A stretch of 64,000 bases of DNA from Porpolomopsis calyptriformis (taxonomy: Eukaryota > Basidiomycota > Agaricomycetes > Agaricales > Hygrophoraceae). Made by a program: the position numbers and the translations under genes. Under the pieces are notes generated by a model. It worked only from the letters and a program-made list of their open reading frames with translations, ran no database searches and was not told the DNA's origin. The stretch is taken from the NCBI GenBank assembly GCA_951640195.1, contig OX621164.1, positions 2,337,098 through 2,401,097 of the forward strand, written 5' to 3'. Of the stretch, positions 11,442-23,343 are shown piece by piece. The number at the start of each line of letters is the position of its first letter. Positions within the stretch are counted from its first letter, which is position 1.

Positions 11442-13179
11442 CGACCGTTGACAAAATCTGATTTGTCATCCAGGGTGGGGGCTCCGTTCGCCGAGCTGTA
11501 CTCCTCTTCGGAAAGGAGGTTCTTCAGCTCGTTCAGCTCCGACGTGGTCATGTCGTAGAAGAGGGCGCGGACATTCACAGCAGCCTTCTCCTTGGGACAA
11601 TCTCAACGGAAATGTCCTATCTCCCCACAGTTGAAGCATCGGTGGGCCTGGCGCGTCTTGTCGACATCCATGGGCTTTCCTTGACCGCCATGAATGATCC
11701 CAGTCGGAACACGACGATCTTCAGCAGGTGGGGCTTGGGGACGAGGAAAGGTTTGAGGCACGAATCGTAAGGAAGAGGCAGCCGGACGACGAGCTTGTTC
11801 TTGTTGGCGATAATGCTCGTGAAGCTGTCCGATGGCTACGACCTTTTCGATATAGTTGGCCCAAACCGTGGGGAGGGGAGGGTTGAGGTACATTTGGCGA
11901 ACAATGTCGCGATGGATGTTTTTCTCAAAAATCCGGATCTTTTCTTTATCCTGGCTGAGGCCAGCAAGTTTTGCCTTCATCTCGTACCTGACGAGGTATT
12001 CCACAATGAGTGATGACCCTTGCGTCATGGTTTCAATCTCTTCTCACGCGCGTTGCTCCGAGGCGGTGTCCATGAAAGCTCTGTCAAGACCGAGCTTGAA
12101 GTCTGCCCAATCAGGGAAGGGGGCAGCGTTGCCCTGGGCGTCAGTCTGGTCGAGGAAGTCGTCAACGAACTGTTGGGCCCAGATGGCAGCAGTCCCTTCT
12201 TTCATATAAGAAAGAGTGACGAGGGCGCGTTCAGTCTTGTCGGTGATGCCACGACCGGCAAGGAAGATGATAACTTGTCGATACCAGTCCTTGTAGGTCT
12301 TTGGATCGCCATTGAATGTGCTGGGTTCTGCGAGCTTAATCTTACTAGAGACAGTGGCAGCCATTGGAAGAGGAACAAGGAGGGGACTGTTGGGCGGTGA
12401 AGGAGAAGGAGATGTGTGCGGGGTTGGTTCCAATTCGGGGTCCATGTCAAGGGGGAGAGCTAACGGCTCTCAAGAAGAAGGACTTGGGTTTTTGGAGGAA
12501 AGGGAAGAAGGAGCAGAAGGAGGCGGGTCTGAAGGTTCAAGTTCTGGTTCAAATTCTATGGAAGTGATCCGTTGCTTTCCTTTGGAACTAGGTCGTGGGA
12601 AAGGTGGATCAACCGGTGGAGGTGGGGTTCGTCGAGGTCTGAGACCTAGAAAGGAGAACGAGATGGGAGTCCGCGGTACGAAGGTGGAGGGCCCGGATTC
12701 GAGCGAAGAGATGGAGGGAAGAAGAGGGGGAAGAAACTGCGACGAGAAGGGTGAGTGGATCTCGTGATCTTCAGCGTCTTCGAATTCTTGTTCTTCTTCG
12801 GGTTCCGAGGTGCTGTAAGAGGGCCTTTGCGACGGGCGAGACGTGCTGGCTAATGGTTGAGTATGAGATGGATTTCTCGTACGTCTTGCGTATCATGACG
12901 TCGGAAAACGTAGATGACAGGGACAACAACTTGTTCTGTAAGGCGACGAGGGTGATGAACGTGAAAGCGAACTTGGAGATGGATGACCGGCTCTACTTCA
13001 AGGAGAGTGGATGGGTCGGACGGATCTTCAATCGGGGAAGACGGGGCAGTATCAAAAGATTCCTCGGATGAGGACGACAAAGGAGACAAAGGCGGGGAAG
13101 GGGCGAGGTCGGGTTCGTAGAATTCGTCGACCAACGGGTTGAGCTGTTCTGTGAGAGAATCAAGCTCTGCTGGTGACAA
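11438..13179 (-). pseudogene. gag: Gag of chromovirus A, with stops and one probable frameshift
   Basis: The well-supported part begins at ATG 12445 and ends at TGA 11440-11438. It has a Pro/Ser-rich N-terminus, a capsid core (STFNGDPKTYKDWYRQV at about 12290) and a zinc knuckle CFNCGEIGHFR at about 11610-11640. An in-frame TGA replaces the Arg expected just before the last Cys residue of the knuckle; another TGA is at 12043. Upstream, the same frame gives a long acidic and Pro-rich stretch back to about 12900. A second frame (Ser-, Pro- and Glu-rich, 13179 to about 12900) joins it only with one frameshift. The true start is uncertain; 13179 is a TTG inside an open frame that runs further upstream. 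Confidence 0.75.
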
Positions 13180-13518
13180 GTCTAGTGCGGCAGCGGTGAT
13201 CAGACGTGCATTGCTAATGAGCTCGGACGTCGATGCCTGATGTGGTTCGGGGTTGGTGAGGGCGTAGGGCGGAGGTGGCGATGGAGAGCGCGAGGCCAGG
13301 GTGGTGGTTGAATCAGTTACCGTGCGGGGATGTCAGAGTCACCCGTGGTTCTCTGAACGAGAAAGGTTGGCTTTGCAGGGGGAGCCTGGGTTGGGATTCC
13401 AAGGCAACAACGACGGTCTTTGTCTGGTAACCCAAAACAAGGACGGACGATGTCAGACGAATCTTGACCCGGGACTGTTGGGGAGAAAAGCAGAGGGAAA
13501 GAAGGAGTTTCGATCTTC
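13180..13518 (-). other. Leader region of element A
   Basis: This lies between the 5' LTR and gag. The minus-strand sequence next to the LTR (gaagatcgaaactcc) does not begin with TGG, so no ordinary tRNA primer site is visible. The upstream part of gag may extend into this region. Confidence 0.5.
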
Positions 13519-13900
13519 TGTTAAGGCACAGTGGTCTTTCGGTCAGCTTAGAGCGGTCAACGGATAGAGCAGAGATCCCAGTCAAACGACTAGGGTGGGG
13601 TGTCTATGTTGAGATTGAAACTGGAATACAAACTCTAACTACATGTACTTATCTACTCTGAGTTTGAATTCTAGGACTCGACGACAATCCATGGAACGGC
13701 TGACTAAGCTGCTGCGGATGGCTGCGCAACTGTGGATGGCGTCATTGCCGACCAATGGCAGAAGTTGCTCATGTGTGACAGTCACGGTCACAAGTGACAA
13801 GAAGGAAACGAAGGGATAAGGAAGGTGGTGAATGAATGAGACAAGATTAGATAGGCTGCGATAAGATAAGATAAACGAAAAGAATGAATGTATCGTAACA
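13519..13900 (-). repeat. 5' LTR of element A (382 bases)
   Basis: It starts tgttaaggca and ends cgtaaca, followed by the duplication cgatt at 13901-13905. It differs from the LTR at 6683 at about a dozen positions, all CG against TG or CA. Confidence 0.93.
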
Positions 13901-15238
13901 CGATTCATCCAGTAGTCATCCTAAGTGCATACATCGGTGTCCGAGAACGGTGGTCTCTTCTGCACATAAGAATGATTTATAGCCTGACATGGTTCCGCCG
14001 CAATATTTCATTCGCTGTACTATCCGATTGAGATTCCCGAAGTGTTCCCACACGAATCATTGGATTCCCTCATTCTCTGGAATCGTTTCATAGGATCCGT
14101 CAGGTAATAGGTATCGAGTCACGGGACCCTTCACAGGGATATCATCGATATAGGGGATCGTAAACTCCAGAATCTCTGGTTGGAGAATATAGGTTACATC
14201 ATCGTGAAAAACGGGCACAGAATTCATCCATCTCATGGGTAGGGTAACTAGTTGATGAGCCCCATAGGGTGTTTGGAACGTGGTTAGATCGCGAGATGAA
14301 GGCGCGATCACTCGTTCATCATATCCGATGTAAAGATCAAACATAGCGCTGCAGGATCGACCGCCGAACTGTTCAGCTGAGTGTTTGGGGATTGGCGTGA
14401 CTCCTGAATGTCGAATCGTGACTTGATTGAGTGGTTTGAGACTGTGAACGATTCTAAGTTCTTTCCCTCCTTTCTTTAGAACAGTGAACCATTGCGATCG
14501 ATAGGAGGAGTTGGAAGGTTCGTAGACACCAGCATCGACTTTTCGCTGGATAACTTTGCATACTTCATAGTAGATCCCTGGGGGAATTGGAATATTCTTC
14601 TGCACCCAAGGCGTACGTGGTACAACCAGAAGGTCGACGGGAGGGAAAAAGTCAGATCTGAAGTGTCCTTGTTCGGAGTCGTTCCAGGTGAAGGTGAGAT
14701 CTTGCTTTCTCATAAAATCGTGAAGGAGAGCCCTTTCCTGAGGCCAAAGGAAATCTCTGGGGTGAGCTTTATCAAAAAGCTCCATTCGTTCGATCATATA
14801 TCGTTCGGTCGGAGTAAATGTCGGGGGGTTCGGGTTGAGTGTTGGCATGTCCGCGAGTGGATCGCCAAGGATTTTTCGGATTATTCGGAATTTATTGGGG
14901 AGTTCAGCTACTACGGAGCAAACTTTCTTTGAGACGGGTTTATATTTCTTTTTTGACGCGAGGAAGGTTGCAATTTCCATCAATTGATCAAGTTGGTCGG
15001 AATCGGAAGGTCGATCGCTAGTTGATCAAGATTTAGAGATTAGGTTGGGAAGGTCACAAGCAGATAAATAGGCATGGGAAACTGTTGAAACTTTATTTGT
15101 TGCACATAGAGGCGCACAGGAATTGATAGATAGCATAGACGTAGTGTGGTCGTAATCTAGAATTATCGCAATCTCTCCTTGATCAGGAATCAAATCCTTG
15201 ATGAGCGAAAATCCGAATGGTGCTTCAGCAGTCCTCAT
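13901..15238 (-). pseudogene. pol: B1 pol: RT part, cut by element A
   Basis: An ATG at 15238 begins MRTAEAPFGFSLIKDLIPDQ. After a degenerate stretch, the RT is open from 14983 to 14057. Landmarks are WVQKNIPIPPGIYYEV, a fingers region with GVYEPSNSSYRSQW, LRIVHSLKPLNQ, FDLYIGYDER carrying the first catalytic Asp, TLPMRWMNS, and IPYIDD with both catalytic Asp residues. The gene is split at 13900 by element A and continues at 6682. Several stops lie between 15030 and 14983. The ATG overlaps the gag-pro stop (ATGA at 15238-15235), but B2 has ACGA here, so the overlap may be a decay product. Confidence 0.85.
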
Positions 15239-17307
15239 GGAACCGTTGGAATTGCGATGGTCCTTCCACTATTCGGATCGCAAATAGTGATTGTCTGGTT
15301 TTCATTGGTGAAATTCTTGATGAGACTTTGAGCTAAAATGTCAAACAGTCTTCCGAGCAGGATATCGTAGGCGGGAGCGCGAATGACATGGATCTGAAGG
15401 TAGAGGGTTATGTCACCAATCTGACAGGGGACATTCCTTGCGAGACCTAACGACTGGTCTATTTCGCCGTTGGCCGATTGCATGTTTAGTTGGATAGTCA
15501 GGTCGTAGATTAGTCCTAGGTCGTGACAAACGGCTTCAGACATAGCGATAATCTGAGATCTGGGATCGACAATACATTCGATCATTTCTTTATGATCGAT
15601 CAATATGACGATCGATCGGAGAGCATGAAATTCCTTTGCGATGGTAATGGTGTGAGGGGTTTCATTGGACGAGAGGGTGTTCAGATATAATTCATAGGGG
15701 TTGGGAACGGTGATGGAACAATTGTTGTCATCATTGCAATAGGGAAGAGTGTCATTTGGAATCGCTTCTACTTCAATGGTTTTGACCACAATCGGTTGAC
15801 TCGGAGGCTGAGTCTGTTTAGGGGTTACTGCCTCTCAAACCTTCGATCGGACTTCAGGTGAGAGGGATAGCAACCCTTCGGGGGATAGCGTGACACAAGG
15901 GGTTTTCATTGAATGAGTATAGATGTTGGAAGCAATTTTTGAGTCTTGAATCAGCGCTTGAGTGTGGTACGAGGGGTCTTTGTCTCTTTTCGCCATCGGA
16001 GAGCCAAAGTTTCGGACATGGGGCGGTATGTAGTTAGACTCTTTTGCTTTTGCGAACGGATGTTCTGTCGTAGCTGGTTGAGTCGGGGTGGTCGCAATCG
16101 GAGCGCTCAATGGTTTATCAGTTGCTTTCTCTTTGTCCGGTTCTTGTCATCCAGGCCGAACGATTTCTACTCCATCGAACATCTTCTTACTCCTTAACAT
16201 GAAAATCTCTTTTTCGAGAGCGGCGATCTGTTTGTTGGTGGTCAGTTGGTATGTTTCGGTCACTGGATTGCATTGGATACCCGCTGAAATTCCGTACATC
16301 ATTCCAGTCGGAGTCAGGTTTTGCTTGTACCATTCATCCATTCGTTCTTTCAGGGTTTTTCCCGGCATTTGCTGGGGGACGAACCTGTCGTTCGGGAGTA
16401 CGATCCTTCCTTCGAAGTTCTTCTTGCATCGACCATTTTGAAAATATTTGTGGCAGGTTGGGCAGCTTCCGATGAAGTGATCGGGACTTCCACAGAAGAT
16501 GCAAGTTTTTGGTTTGAATGGGTTGGGAGCGTTGGGTTGTCGTTCCGATGATTGTGGCGATCGAGGGGGCAGGTTTTGTTTCAGGGGACCTCTATTGTCC
16601 AGGGTTTTGACGAGCATAGTCATTAGTTTCTCCATGAAGACACTGAGGTCTTCTTGCTTAGTGGCAGGGGTAGTAGTCGTCATCGAAGTCGTAGCTTCGC
16701 GTGGTAGGAAAGTGTTTGGAGACATTCCATACAGAACGAAATGGGCTGCCTCATTGATATCGTTTACCCTGTAAGGATCATCGGGGAAGTGATCAGGGAA
16801 CTTGATTTCCAGTCATCGGATGATCCTAGACCAGAGTTTGGGTTGGAATCCTTGGACAAAAGCGCGACTTTGTTCTGCTTCAGAGATTCTGTTCTTCGAT
16901 TGCAGGAATTTAGTAATCGCCAGGAACGATCAGAAATACACTCCAAGTTCGTTTGTGTTCATGATCCCTAGTCGAAGCTGTTCTCTGACTATCTTGTCCA
17001 TATCAGCGATGGACCACTTTTGATTGTCTTCCAATCCTGGGTATAGCTTATAGATGGCGGCGATGAATTCGTCGAATGTGTGTCTGGCTTGGAACTCTGT
17101 TTGGTATTCCCAGAGTTCGGAGGTATCGATGTTAACGTATTTGCAGGCGTAAGTCTTTTTAGCATCATCGTCAGTGATGCTACAATTGGCGAAGAGACCT
17201 CTGAGGTCTTGGAAGTACCTTTGAAGTTCATGAGGTTGTTCAGGGTTAAACTTCGGGGCAGTCGAGTGACCATGAGCAGGCATAACTAGAGTTGGTGGAG
17301 TTGTCAT
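15235..17307 (-). pseudogene. gag-pro: B1 Gag-protease, one frame of 691 codons with stops
   Basis: Domains in order: capsid-like N-terminal region (MTTPPTLVMPAHGHS, then PKFNPEQPHELQRYFQDLRG); a CCHC knuckle CIFCGSPDHFIGSCP at about 16465-16510; a linker with PPHVRNFGSPMAKRDKDPSY; and a retropepsin-like region from about 15615 containing CIVDPRSQIIAMSEAV. The protease signature reads D-P-R-S in B1, B2 and B5, where most families have D-T/S-G. In-frame stops are near 16928, 16815, 16145 and 15833, all TGA where Arg is expected. There is no frameshift. The same arrangement is found in B2 and B5. Confidence 0.88.
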
Positions 17308-17575
17308 ATTTGTTGTAGAAATCGAGGATAAAGACCAAAGTGAAGTTGTAGAGGATGGTTCGTTGGGTGAATCGGGATTTTCTATTGAAGTTGAATTTCG
17401 ATTTATTTGGGAGAGGGGAAGTGTTGGTTGGGTTAGATTGATGTTCCAAATGAATCTATCTCATAAGGTTGTGCTTCGAGTGACTCAATTGTGCGTCGGG
17501 AACGGCAGTTCGAAGGACTGAGTCGAAGGAATCTTTTTAAGATTTATTAGTGGGCCCTCGCGGTGGGCTCCAAAA
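17308..17575 (-). other. B1 leader with primer binding site
   Basis: Three bases inside the LTR the minus strand reads tggagcccaccgcgaggg, a TGG-starting stretch expected to pair with a tRNA 3' end. It is conserved in B2 and B5 (58211 onward). No gene is seen. Confidence 0.65.
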
Positions 17576-18183
17576 TGATACGTCTGCTTCATGTATGAGA
17601 ACCAAACACAGAACAAGGTGCAAGGACGACTATAAAGAGTCTCGACACAGTCTATGATCGATGATCGTGGATAGGAAGTCTTCGATCATTCGCGAACATG
17701 ATCAATCGGGGAATCGGAAGAATTAGAGAATTGAAGGAGGAAGTCTTAGAAGATCTAGAGAGGATCTAGACTCAAGAGCGAGAGAGAAGTGAATATCTAA
17801 CTTGTTGGATCACTAGCTACAACATACAGTATATATATCTTCTAGTACAAGGATCCCTTTGAATGTATATGATAAAAGGGGAGCCTCTCTAATGATCTAA
17901 GGGGAAAGTAGTGAATGGGAATGAAAGAATTGAATGAAAAGGGAGAAATAGAAGAGAACTGATGCCTTTGAATAGTGTCTTCCCTTTGATATACAAACTT
18001 TCATTCGCGTTTGGAAAGCTTCGATCGCGTTCGGAGCGTTTGATGATTCTCGAACTCATTTGGGATGTTCGGGAGCTATTGGGAGTGTTCGGAGGGTTCG
18101 AGTTCATGTTCGAAGGACTTGATAGGCATCTAGTATTTGTATAGTTGAATATGCAGTGCTCAGGGGATGGAGGGGTCATATCA
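17576..18183 (-). repeat. 5' LTR of B1 (608 bases)
   Basis: TGATAC...TATCA ends, read on the minus strand. Five other copies of this LTR lie in the window (21125, 39681, 45365, 55749, 57601). It contains a TATA-like run (gtatatatatc) at about 17830 and a 60-codon antisense frame at 17962-18144. Confidence 0.92.
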
Positions 18184-18839
18184 ATGTATACTCATTCATT
18201 CAGGTTTCATGACGAGGAAGGGTTTTCTGTCCTCGTTTGACCCTCAGTGAGGGTGTGCATTAAAGTATCGAGTGTAGGGTCGATTGTTATACTTACATGC
18301 CAACTCCTCTCTTTCCGTGAGTTGGGAGCTGCCATTATCTAAGTTGGCACGATGTCTTTGTTCACTCTGGGGTGAATTTATGGCCATTGCTGGCCATCTT
18401 TGGGTGTCACTGAGGTCATGACATGGCACACCTAAATCAGCAATAGCACTCATCTGCGCCATTCCCAGGTTGTCATCATCAGGCAGTTTGCCTTGCGAGT
18501 TGCACGCCATTGAGGCCTGCGTGATTTGAGTCTTCATGTGGGTCTTTGTCATTGATGGAGGCTGTGTCGTTGACAGGGAAGCTTTTTCAATCAAAAGTTG
18601 ATTTACACAGATATTCCACAATTTCTTGTGGATGTGCAAAAAAGTGTAAGGGTTGGGGATAAGTTATTACACTTTGCTCAATACCAGGATATGCACAGAA
18701 CCAATGTATTAGGGCAATCTGGTATAAGCGGGAGTGGGATATAAACTTATTGTTTACCTAAGTATAACTGGTACTTAAGGTATCTGGTACAAATATGTAC
18801 AAACACAGCACGGTGGCTGTATGTAACATATCTGTTACA
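18184..18839 (-). mobile_element. D2: 5' end of a second D element, truncated by B1
   Basis: A 195-base D LTR (18645-18839) is followed leftward by the D leader and the start of D gag (about 18551 to 18184). This matches 36390-37061 of element D. It stops where the B1 LTR begins. Right of the LTR, family B pol sequence starts (gactt...). D2 therefore sits in B4, and B1 sits in D2. Confidence 0.85.
18645..18839 (-). repeat. 5' LTR of D2 (195 bases)
   Basis: TGTAA...TTACA ends and the same length as both LTRs of element D. It carries more changes than those two, so it is older or has decayed faster. Confidence 0.9.
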
Positions 18840-19248
18840 GACTTAGAGCAACTTCAATCAAGGGTTCTCACTGTTTGCCTATAATCTACTATACAATTTG
18901 AGAAGAGACACAAGAAAAACCATTTGCGACTATGATTTCAAAACTGGTGATCTCATACTCATTCAAAACACAAAAATTGAGAAGTCTCTCAATCAAAAGA
19001 TGCATCCTTGATACCTAGGACCCCTGGTTGCGATATCTTGAAACTTAGGAAAAGCTTATATCATTGCAGAGCTTAATAGATCCATCTTACATCATCTGAT
19101 TGCTGTGTTCAGAGTGATCCCATACTTCACTTGAAAATTGATTGCAATTCCCAAATGATTCCTTGACATATCAACTTCACAACTTAGAGATATAGCATAT
19201 TCGCTAACTAGTGAACTGCTCAATAGCATTGCAATTGAGGACTTGTAA
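18840..19248 (+). pseudogene. pol: B4 pol C-terminal tail
   Basis: A remnant of the pol C-terminus, recognised by alignment to 49593-50000 of B2: the GDLILIRNTKIEKSL-like segment and the final residues before a TAA at 19246-19248. Many stops. There is no chromodomain in this family. Confidence 0.7.
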
Positions 19249-19377
19249 CTGCTGTAACGCATCTCTACACAATTTTTTTTCATTTCAAGCCCTTCTTTCA
19301 TTTTTTCAGAAACAGAAATACAATTTTCTAGAGAAGAAAAGACTAAAGGCTACAAAAATATACAAGAAATGTAAAAT

Positions 19378-20991
19378 CTACAATTGGTCTAAGACCATTT
19401 CCTCTTCCTTCTCTTCCAGACCCCTATACATTTCTTCAAGGACAATGATTTGCACCTTCAAACATGCCTTCTCCTCTGCGATCACTACTAAAACCTCCTG
19501 CAACTTCTCTTCATTGGTGACTGATACCTTCACTTTCCCTTTTCTACCTACAATCAGCTGTGTTATACCCTTCAAACTCTCACCCGCTGTTTCCTCCTCA
19601 AAGGGCAGGGTCTTGTTGATATAAACTACAGGACCTGAAAAAGAATTAGTTAGAAAGAATAAAAAAATGATAGAAAAAGAAAAACTTATGAGAAATGGCC
19701 CTCACCAACTTTCAAATCCCCTTTGACAATTCTCCCATCCTCACTGACTTGTCCGCATCCTTTGGTACCACCTTGGGCTGCAGCTTGTACTTCTTCCCCA
19801 GTTGTGTTTCCCCCTTCCAGTAACATCCATGTTTATCTGTGACACACTTGATGCATGATGGATCAGCAGGGTCAATCTCACAGTCAGCGCTAACTCATTT
19901 ACAAAAATCGCATTGCGAATAAAATAAAAATTATTAGAAAGAAAAATTGAAAAAGAAAGAGACTTACCTTGCCCTTGACTGGGTGTAAGGCCTCCTGTAT
20001 GTTTTTTCTCTTGTAGTACTCCTGTGTCATTATCACTGGAAGGGAGTGACCCTTCTCCACCATCCTCTCCCAATAGGCTACCTTTGACTGCTCAACCAGC
20101 TCTTCCTCAGTCAGCAGTTGTGCTGCTGCCACCAACTCCCCTTCACTGATCAGAGGCTCATGCCCTTCCTCCATTGTCTCCATTATCACCCCTGTCATAT
20201 CTGGCATGTCAGCTGACACCTCTGCCACTTTCATTCCACCTTTGCCTTTAGCCCTCTCTGTCTCCTGATGAAACTCATCCTCCTCAATCTTACTATCCAG
20301 AAACAGCTGGAGGAGCCACTCGTGGGCTTCCTCCATCCACTTCCAGACCTCCACGTCCTGCTCCTCTCATTCCCATTCTTCTTGTGCCTCTTGTTCTTGC
20401 TTCTCTCACACCTCTCATTCTGCCCTCTCAACCTGCTTGTACTCCTCTCATCTCTCCCATTCTTCATGCTCCACTTGCTCTCATTCTTCTTGCTCCTTGT
20501 GCTCAACCCTCTCTTGTTCCTCCTGTGCAGACACCTCCACCCTCTCCCTCACCTGGTGTTCCTCTTCCTCCTTTCACTCTCACTTGACCTTCTCTGCCTC
20601 TGCTTTCTCTTCAACCTCCCAATGCACCACCTCTACTAGTCTTGGCATCAACAGCCCCCCTGCCCACTCCAACTACCCTCATCCTTTGAAGATGGTGAAA
20701 GTCTCACAGGCCTCCTTTTGCCAGGCAACAACCTCATTATCCATTGATGTTTCCTTCGGGGCCTTCATGGCCTGATTGTATGCGATCTAAGAGATAAATT
20801 AGCAAAGAAAAATGATTAAAAGACACAAGACAGACTAGTAACTTGTAGAATTGCACCCCCCAGATCTTGTAATCTTCAGGCTCAGCAACTCCATCCAGAA
20901 GTGACTTCATTTGGTCACAGATCTTCTGCTTTGCAATAGTAATAACGTTCTTTGCAATTTGGATGTCTTGACGCAGTTTTCTTGATATCAT
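19378..20991 (-). pseudogene. Antisense accessory gene of B4 (decayed copy)
   Basis: This is the same multi-exon gene as at 46141-49454 in B2, on the strand opposite to gag-pol. Recognisable exons are AKNVITIAKQKICDQMKSLL (about 20955-20880), a Glu/Arg-rich helix region (about 20700-20340), KSKVAYWERMVEK-like residues (about 20080-20000), a Cys-rich exon (about 19905-19740) and the terminal exon ending EEMVLDQL at 19378. The conserved ATG of other copies is ATT here. Stops and frame breaks are present. The 3' end faces the pol stop across about 130 bases. Function is unknown. Confidence 0.75.
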
Positions 20992-21124
20992 GGTGCATGG
21001 TTTAGAAGACAGTTATGTCTAAAGAGGAATGTGACACACTGGTCACACTTATAAATGTGCCTCAGCAATTACTGGCAAATCATATGATTGACTGAGAACA
21101 GTCAATATCTCAGTGAGGAGGAGA

Positions 21125-21721
21125 TGATATGACCCCTCTGTCTTCTGAGCCCTATATATGAATACTAGATGCCTATCAAGTCCTTCGAACATGAATATGA
21201 ACACTTTGAATACCCTTGATAGCTCCTGAATGTCCCAAATGAGTTTGAGAATCATCGAAGTCTCTGAACACAATCAAAGCTTTCCAAATGCAAATGAAAG
21301 TTTGCATATCAATGGGAAGACACTATACAAAGGCTTCATTTCTCTTCTATTTCTCCCTTTTCATTTTATTTCTTCATTCCCATTCACTACATTCCCCTTA
21401 GATTATTAGAGAGGCCCCCTTTTATTATATACACTCAAAGGGATCCTTGTCTTAGAAGATATATATGCTGTATGTTGTAGCTAGTGATCCAACAAGTTAG
21501 ATATTCATTTCCCTCTTGCTCCCAAGTCCAGACCTTCTCTGAGACTTCTCCTTGACTTTCTCTATCAGTATTCAACTTCTCCAATCCTCAATCAATCAGG
21601 TTCATGAATGATCAAAGACTTCCTTTCTATGATTATCAATCATAGGCTATGTTGAGACTCTTTATAGTCATCCTCACACCTTGTTCTGTGTTCAGTTCTC
21701 ACACACAAAGCAGACATATCA
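21125..21721 (+). repeat. 3' LTR of B4 (597 bases)
   Basis: It begins tgatatgacccc directly after the purine tract agtgaggaggaga and ends catatca. The sequence then continues as B3 pol (atgtattacctgatgg). Confidence 0.88.
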
Positions 21722-23343
21722 ATGTATTACCTGATGGATCCTATGAAATGATTCCAGAGAATAATAGAATTTGATGATTCATGTGGGAACACTTCAGGAA
21801 TCTCAATTGAATAGTCCAGTGAATGAAATATTGTGGCAGAACTATGTCAGGCTTTAAATTGTTCTTGTGCACAGAAGAAACCATTGTTCTTAGACATCAA
21901 TGTACTCACTTAAGATGAATCATGTATATCAGCGATCTGAAACTGGGGTCCCTGTAAAGATCTCTCCAAAGTTCAAGCCTTCCTTGGCACTATTGGCATC
22001 ATTCAAATATTCATTTGCAACTTCACACATCAAGTGCACCACCTAGTCAAGCTTACTAGGAAAGATATACCCTCCGAATTCAGTCCTGATCAGGTTGCTG
22101 CTTAAGAAGACCTAAAACAAGCCCTTCTAGAATCACCCACTCTATAAGTACTCAATTATACTCCCAATGCTCCTGTAATACTTGCTGTCAATAGCTCTTA
22201 TATTGTTGGTTTTCACCTGTGCCAATGTGATCCTGATGATCCAAAGAAAAGGTACTATAATTAATTTGGTTTGATCACATTACACAATTGAGAGAGAAGG
22301 TTCTCTCAACTGAAACTCGAAATCTATAGCCTCTATTAAGCTTTGTGATTGCTTTGACTCTACCTTATTGGCATTCAAAACCTCATTATAGAAGTCAACA
22401 CTCACTATATCAAAGGAATGCTAGCAAACCCAGACATCACACCTCAAGCTAGTATTAACAGATAGATCATAGCAATCCTAATGTTCCATTTTACTTTGGT
22501 ACATGTTGCTGGATTGAGCCATGGTCCTGATGGTCTCTCTTGATACCCCTGACAGCCCAATGACCAAGACAATGAAGAACTGATCAATAAAGACTTTGAT
22601 AATTGGATTGATCGCGTTTATAGATTAATGTACCATATCAATGATTTGCTTGTGCTCCAAACAAATACCCTCCAAATACCCACCTCAGTTTACTTGCAGA
22701 GTAAACATTTCAGTGAGGAGGAGGAGGATCCTATCCATCTACAGACCAATTCTTACAACATCATCCCACAATCAGAAACAGCCCAACAAGATGATTAATA
22801 ACTTATTCTTGTTTGAAAATGGGTCTCAAATCTCGAACAACCAAATAACATGTCTGACAATGACTACACAAGTTTTATATGATACTGTGAAGAGTTCTTT
22901 ATCGACAACAATCAGCTATAGCGAAAGGATAGACAAGGTGCTCACAAATTAGTCATTGATCTGGATTTCCAATTAGTGATCATAATGGAACTTCACAATT
23001 GAACAGGCCACAAGGCTATTTTCACTACTCAATTGATTGTTTCCAAACATTTCTGGTGGCCTCATATGGCCTCTGACATAGTCTGGTTTATTTGGATGTA
23101 TCATACCTATCAAGTCTGTCAAATGATGCAAGCCCTCATCCCTCCAACCATCTCCACACTAGCTCCCCTATTCGCCAAAATCTACATTGACATGATACAT
23201 ATACCTTGATCCAGGTGTTTTTGATATATAGTCTAAGGATGATGCTCCCTCACCCACTATCCCAAATTTTGAATACTTTGATTGGAAACAGCGAAATTGA
23301 TTAGTGAATGGATCTTCAAAGATATAATCTGTTGATGGGGCTT
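21722..23343 (+). pseudogene. pol: B3 pol, RT end to integrase (left part)
   Basis: It corresponds to 52050-50420 of B2: residues after YIDD (VLPDGSYE-like), the connection, an RNase H-like region, the linker with VYLQSKHFSEEEEDPIH-like residues (about 22690-22740) and the start of integrase. Dozens of stops make it non-coding. It ends at 23343, where the D LTR begins. Confidence 0.75.

Larger units (their letters stand above)
6683..13900 (-). mobile_element. Complete chromovirus A (7218 bases) with both LTRs and 5-base duplication
   Basis: Two 382-base LTRs (6683-7064 and 13519-13900), both TGTTA...TAACA, bound gag, pol and a third ORF on the minus strand. The duplication cgatt is exact (6678-6682 and 13901-13905). 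The differences I see between the LTRs are all transitions at CpG sites. Pol is one frame of 1300 codons with nonsense changes only. The element cannot be autonomous as it stands. Confidence 0.95.
6532..18183 (-). mobile_element. B1: Gypsy element without chromodomain, interrupted by C and A
   Basis: B1 reads leftward from its 5' LTR (17576-18183): leader, gag-pro (17307-15235), pol (15238 to 13901, then 6682-6532), and then leaves under element C. Element A (6683-13900) splits the pol gene with duplication cgatt; C splits it again at 6531/6532. The 3' half of B1 lies outside the window. The base after the LTR starts D2 sequence, so B1 itself sits inside D2. Confidence 0.85.
18840..21721 (+). 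mobile_element. B4: 3' end of a family B element
   Basis: Contents: the tail of pol (18840-19248, full of stops), a convergent antisense gene (20991-19378), a polypurine tract (about 21113-21124) and the 3' LTR (21125-21721). The first base after the LTR continues family B pol, so B4 is inserted in B3. Confidence 0.85.

Noticed and set aside
15235..15238. ATGA gag-pro/pol overlap in B1 as a translation signal
   Set aside because: B2 has ACGA at the same site, so the overlap is most simply a CpG-to-TpG change.
18184..18188. atgta right of both the B1 LTR and the B4 LTR as one shared target duplication
   Set aside because: The two flanks continue as different sequences (D leader and B3 pol), so the match is coincidence.
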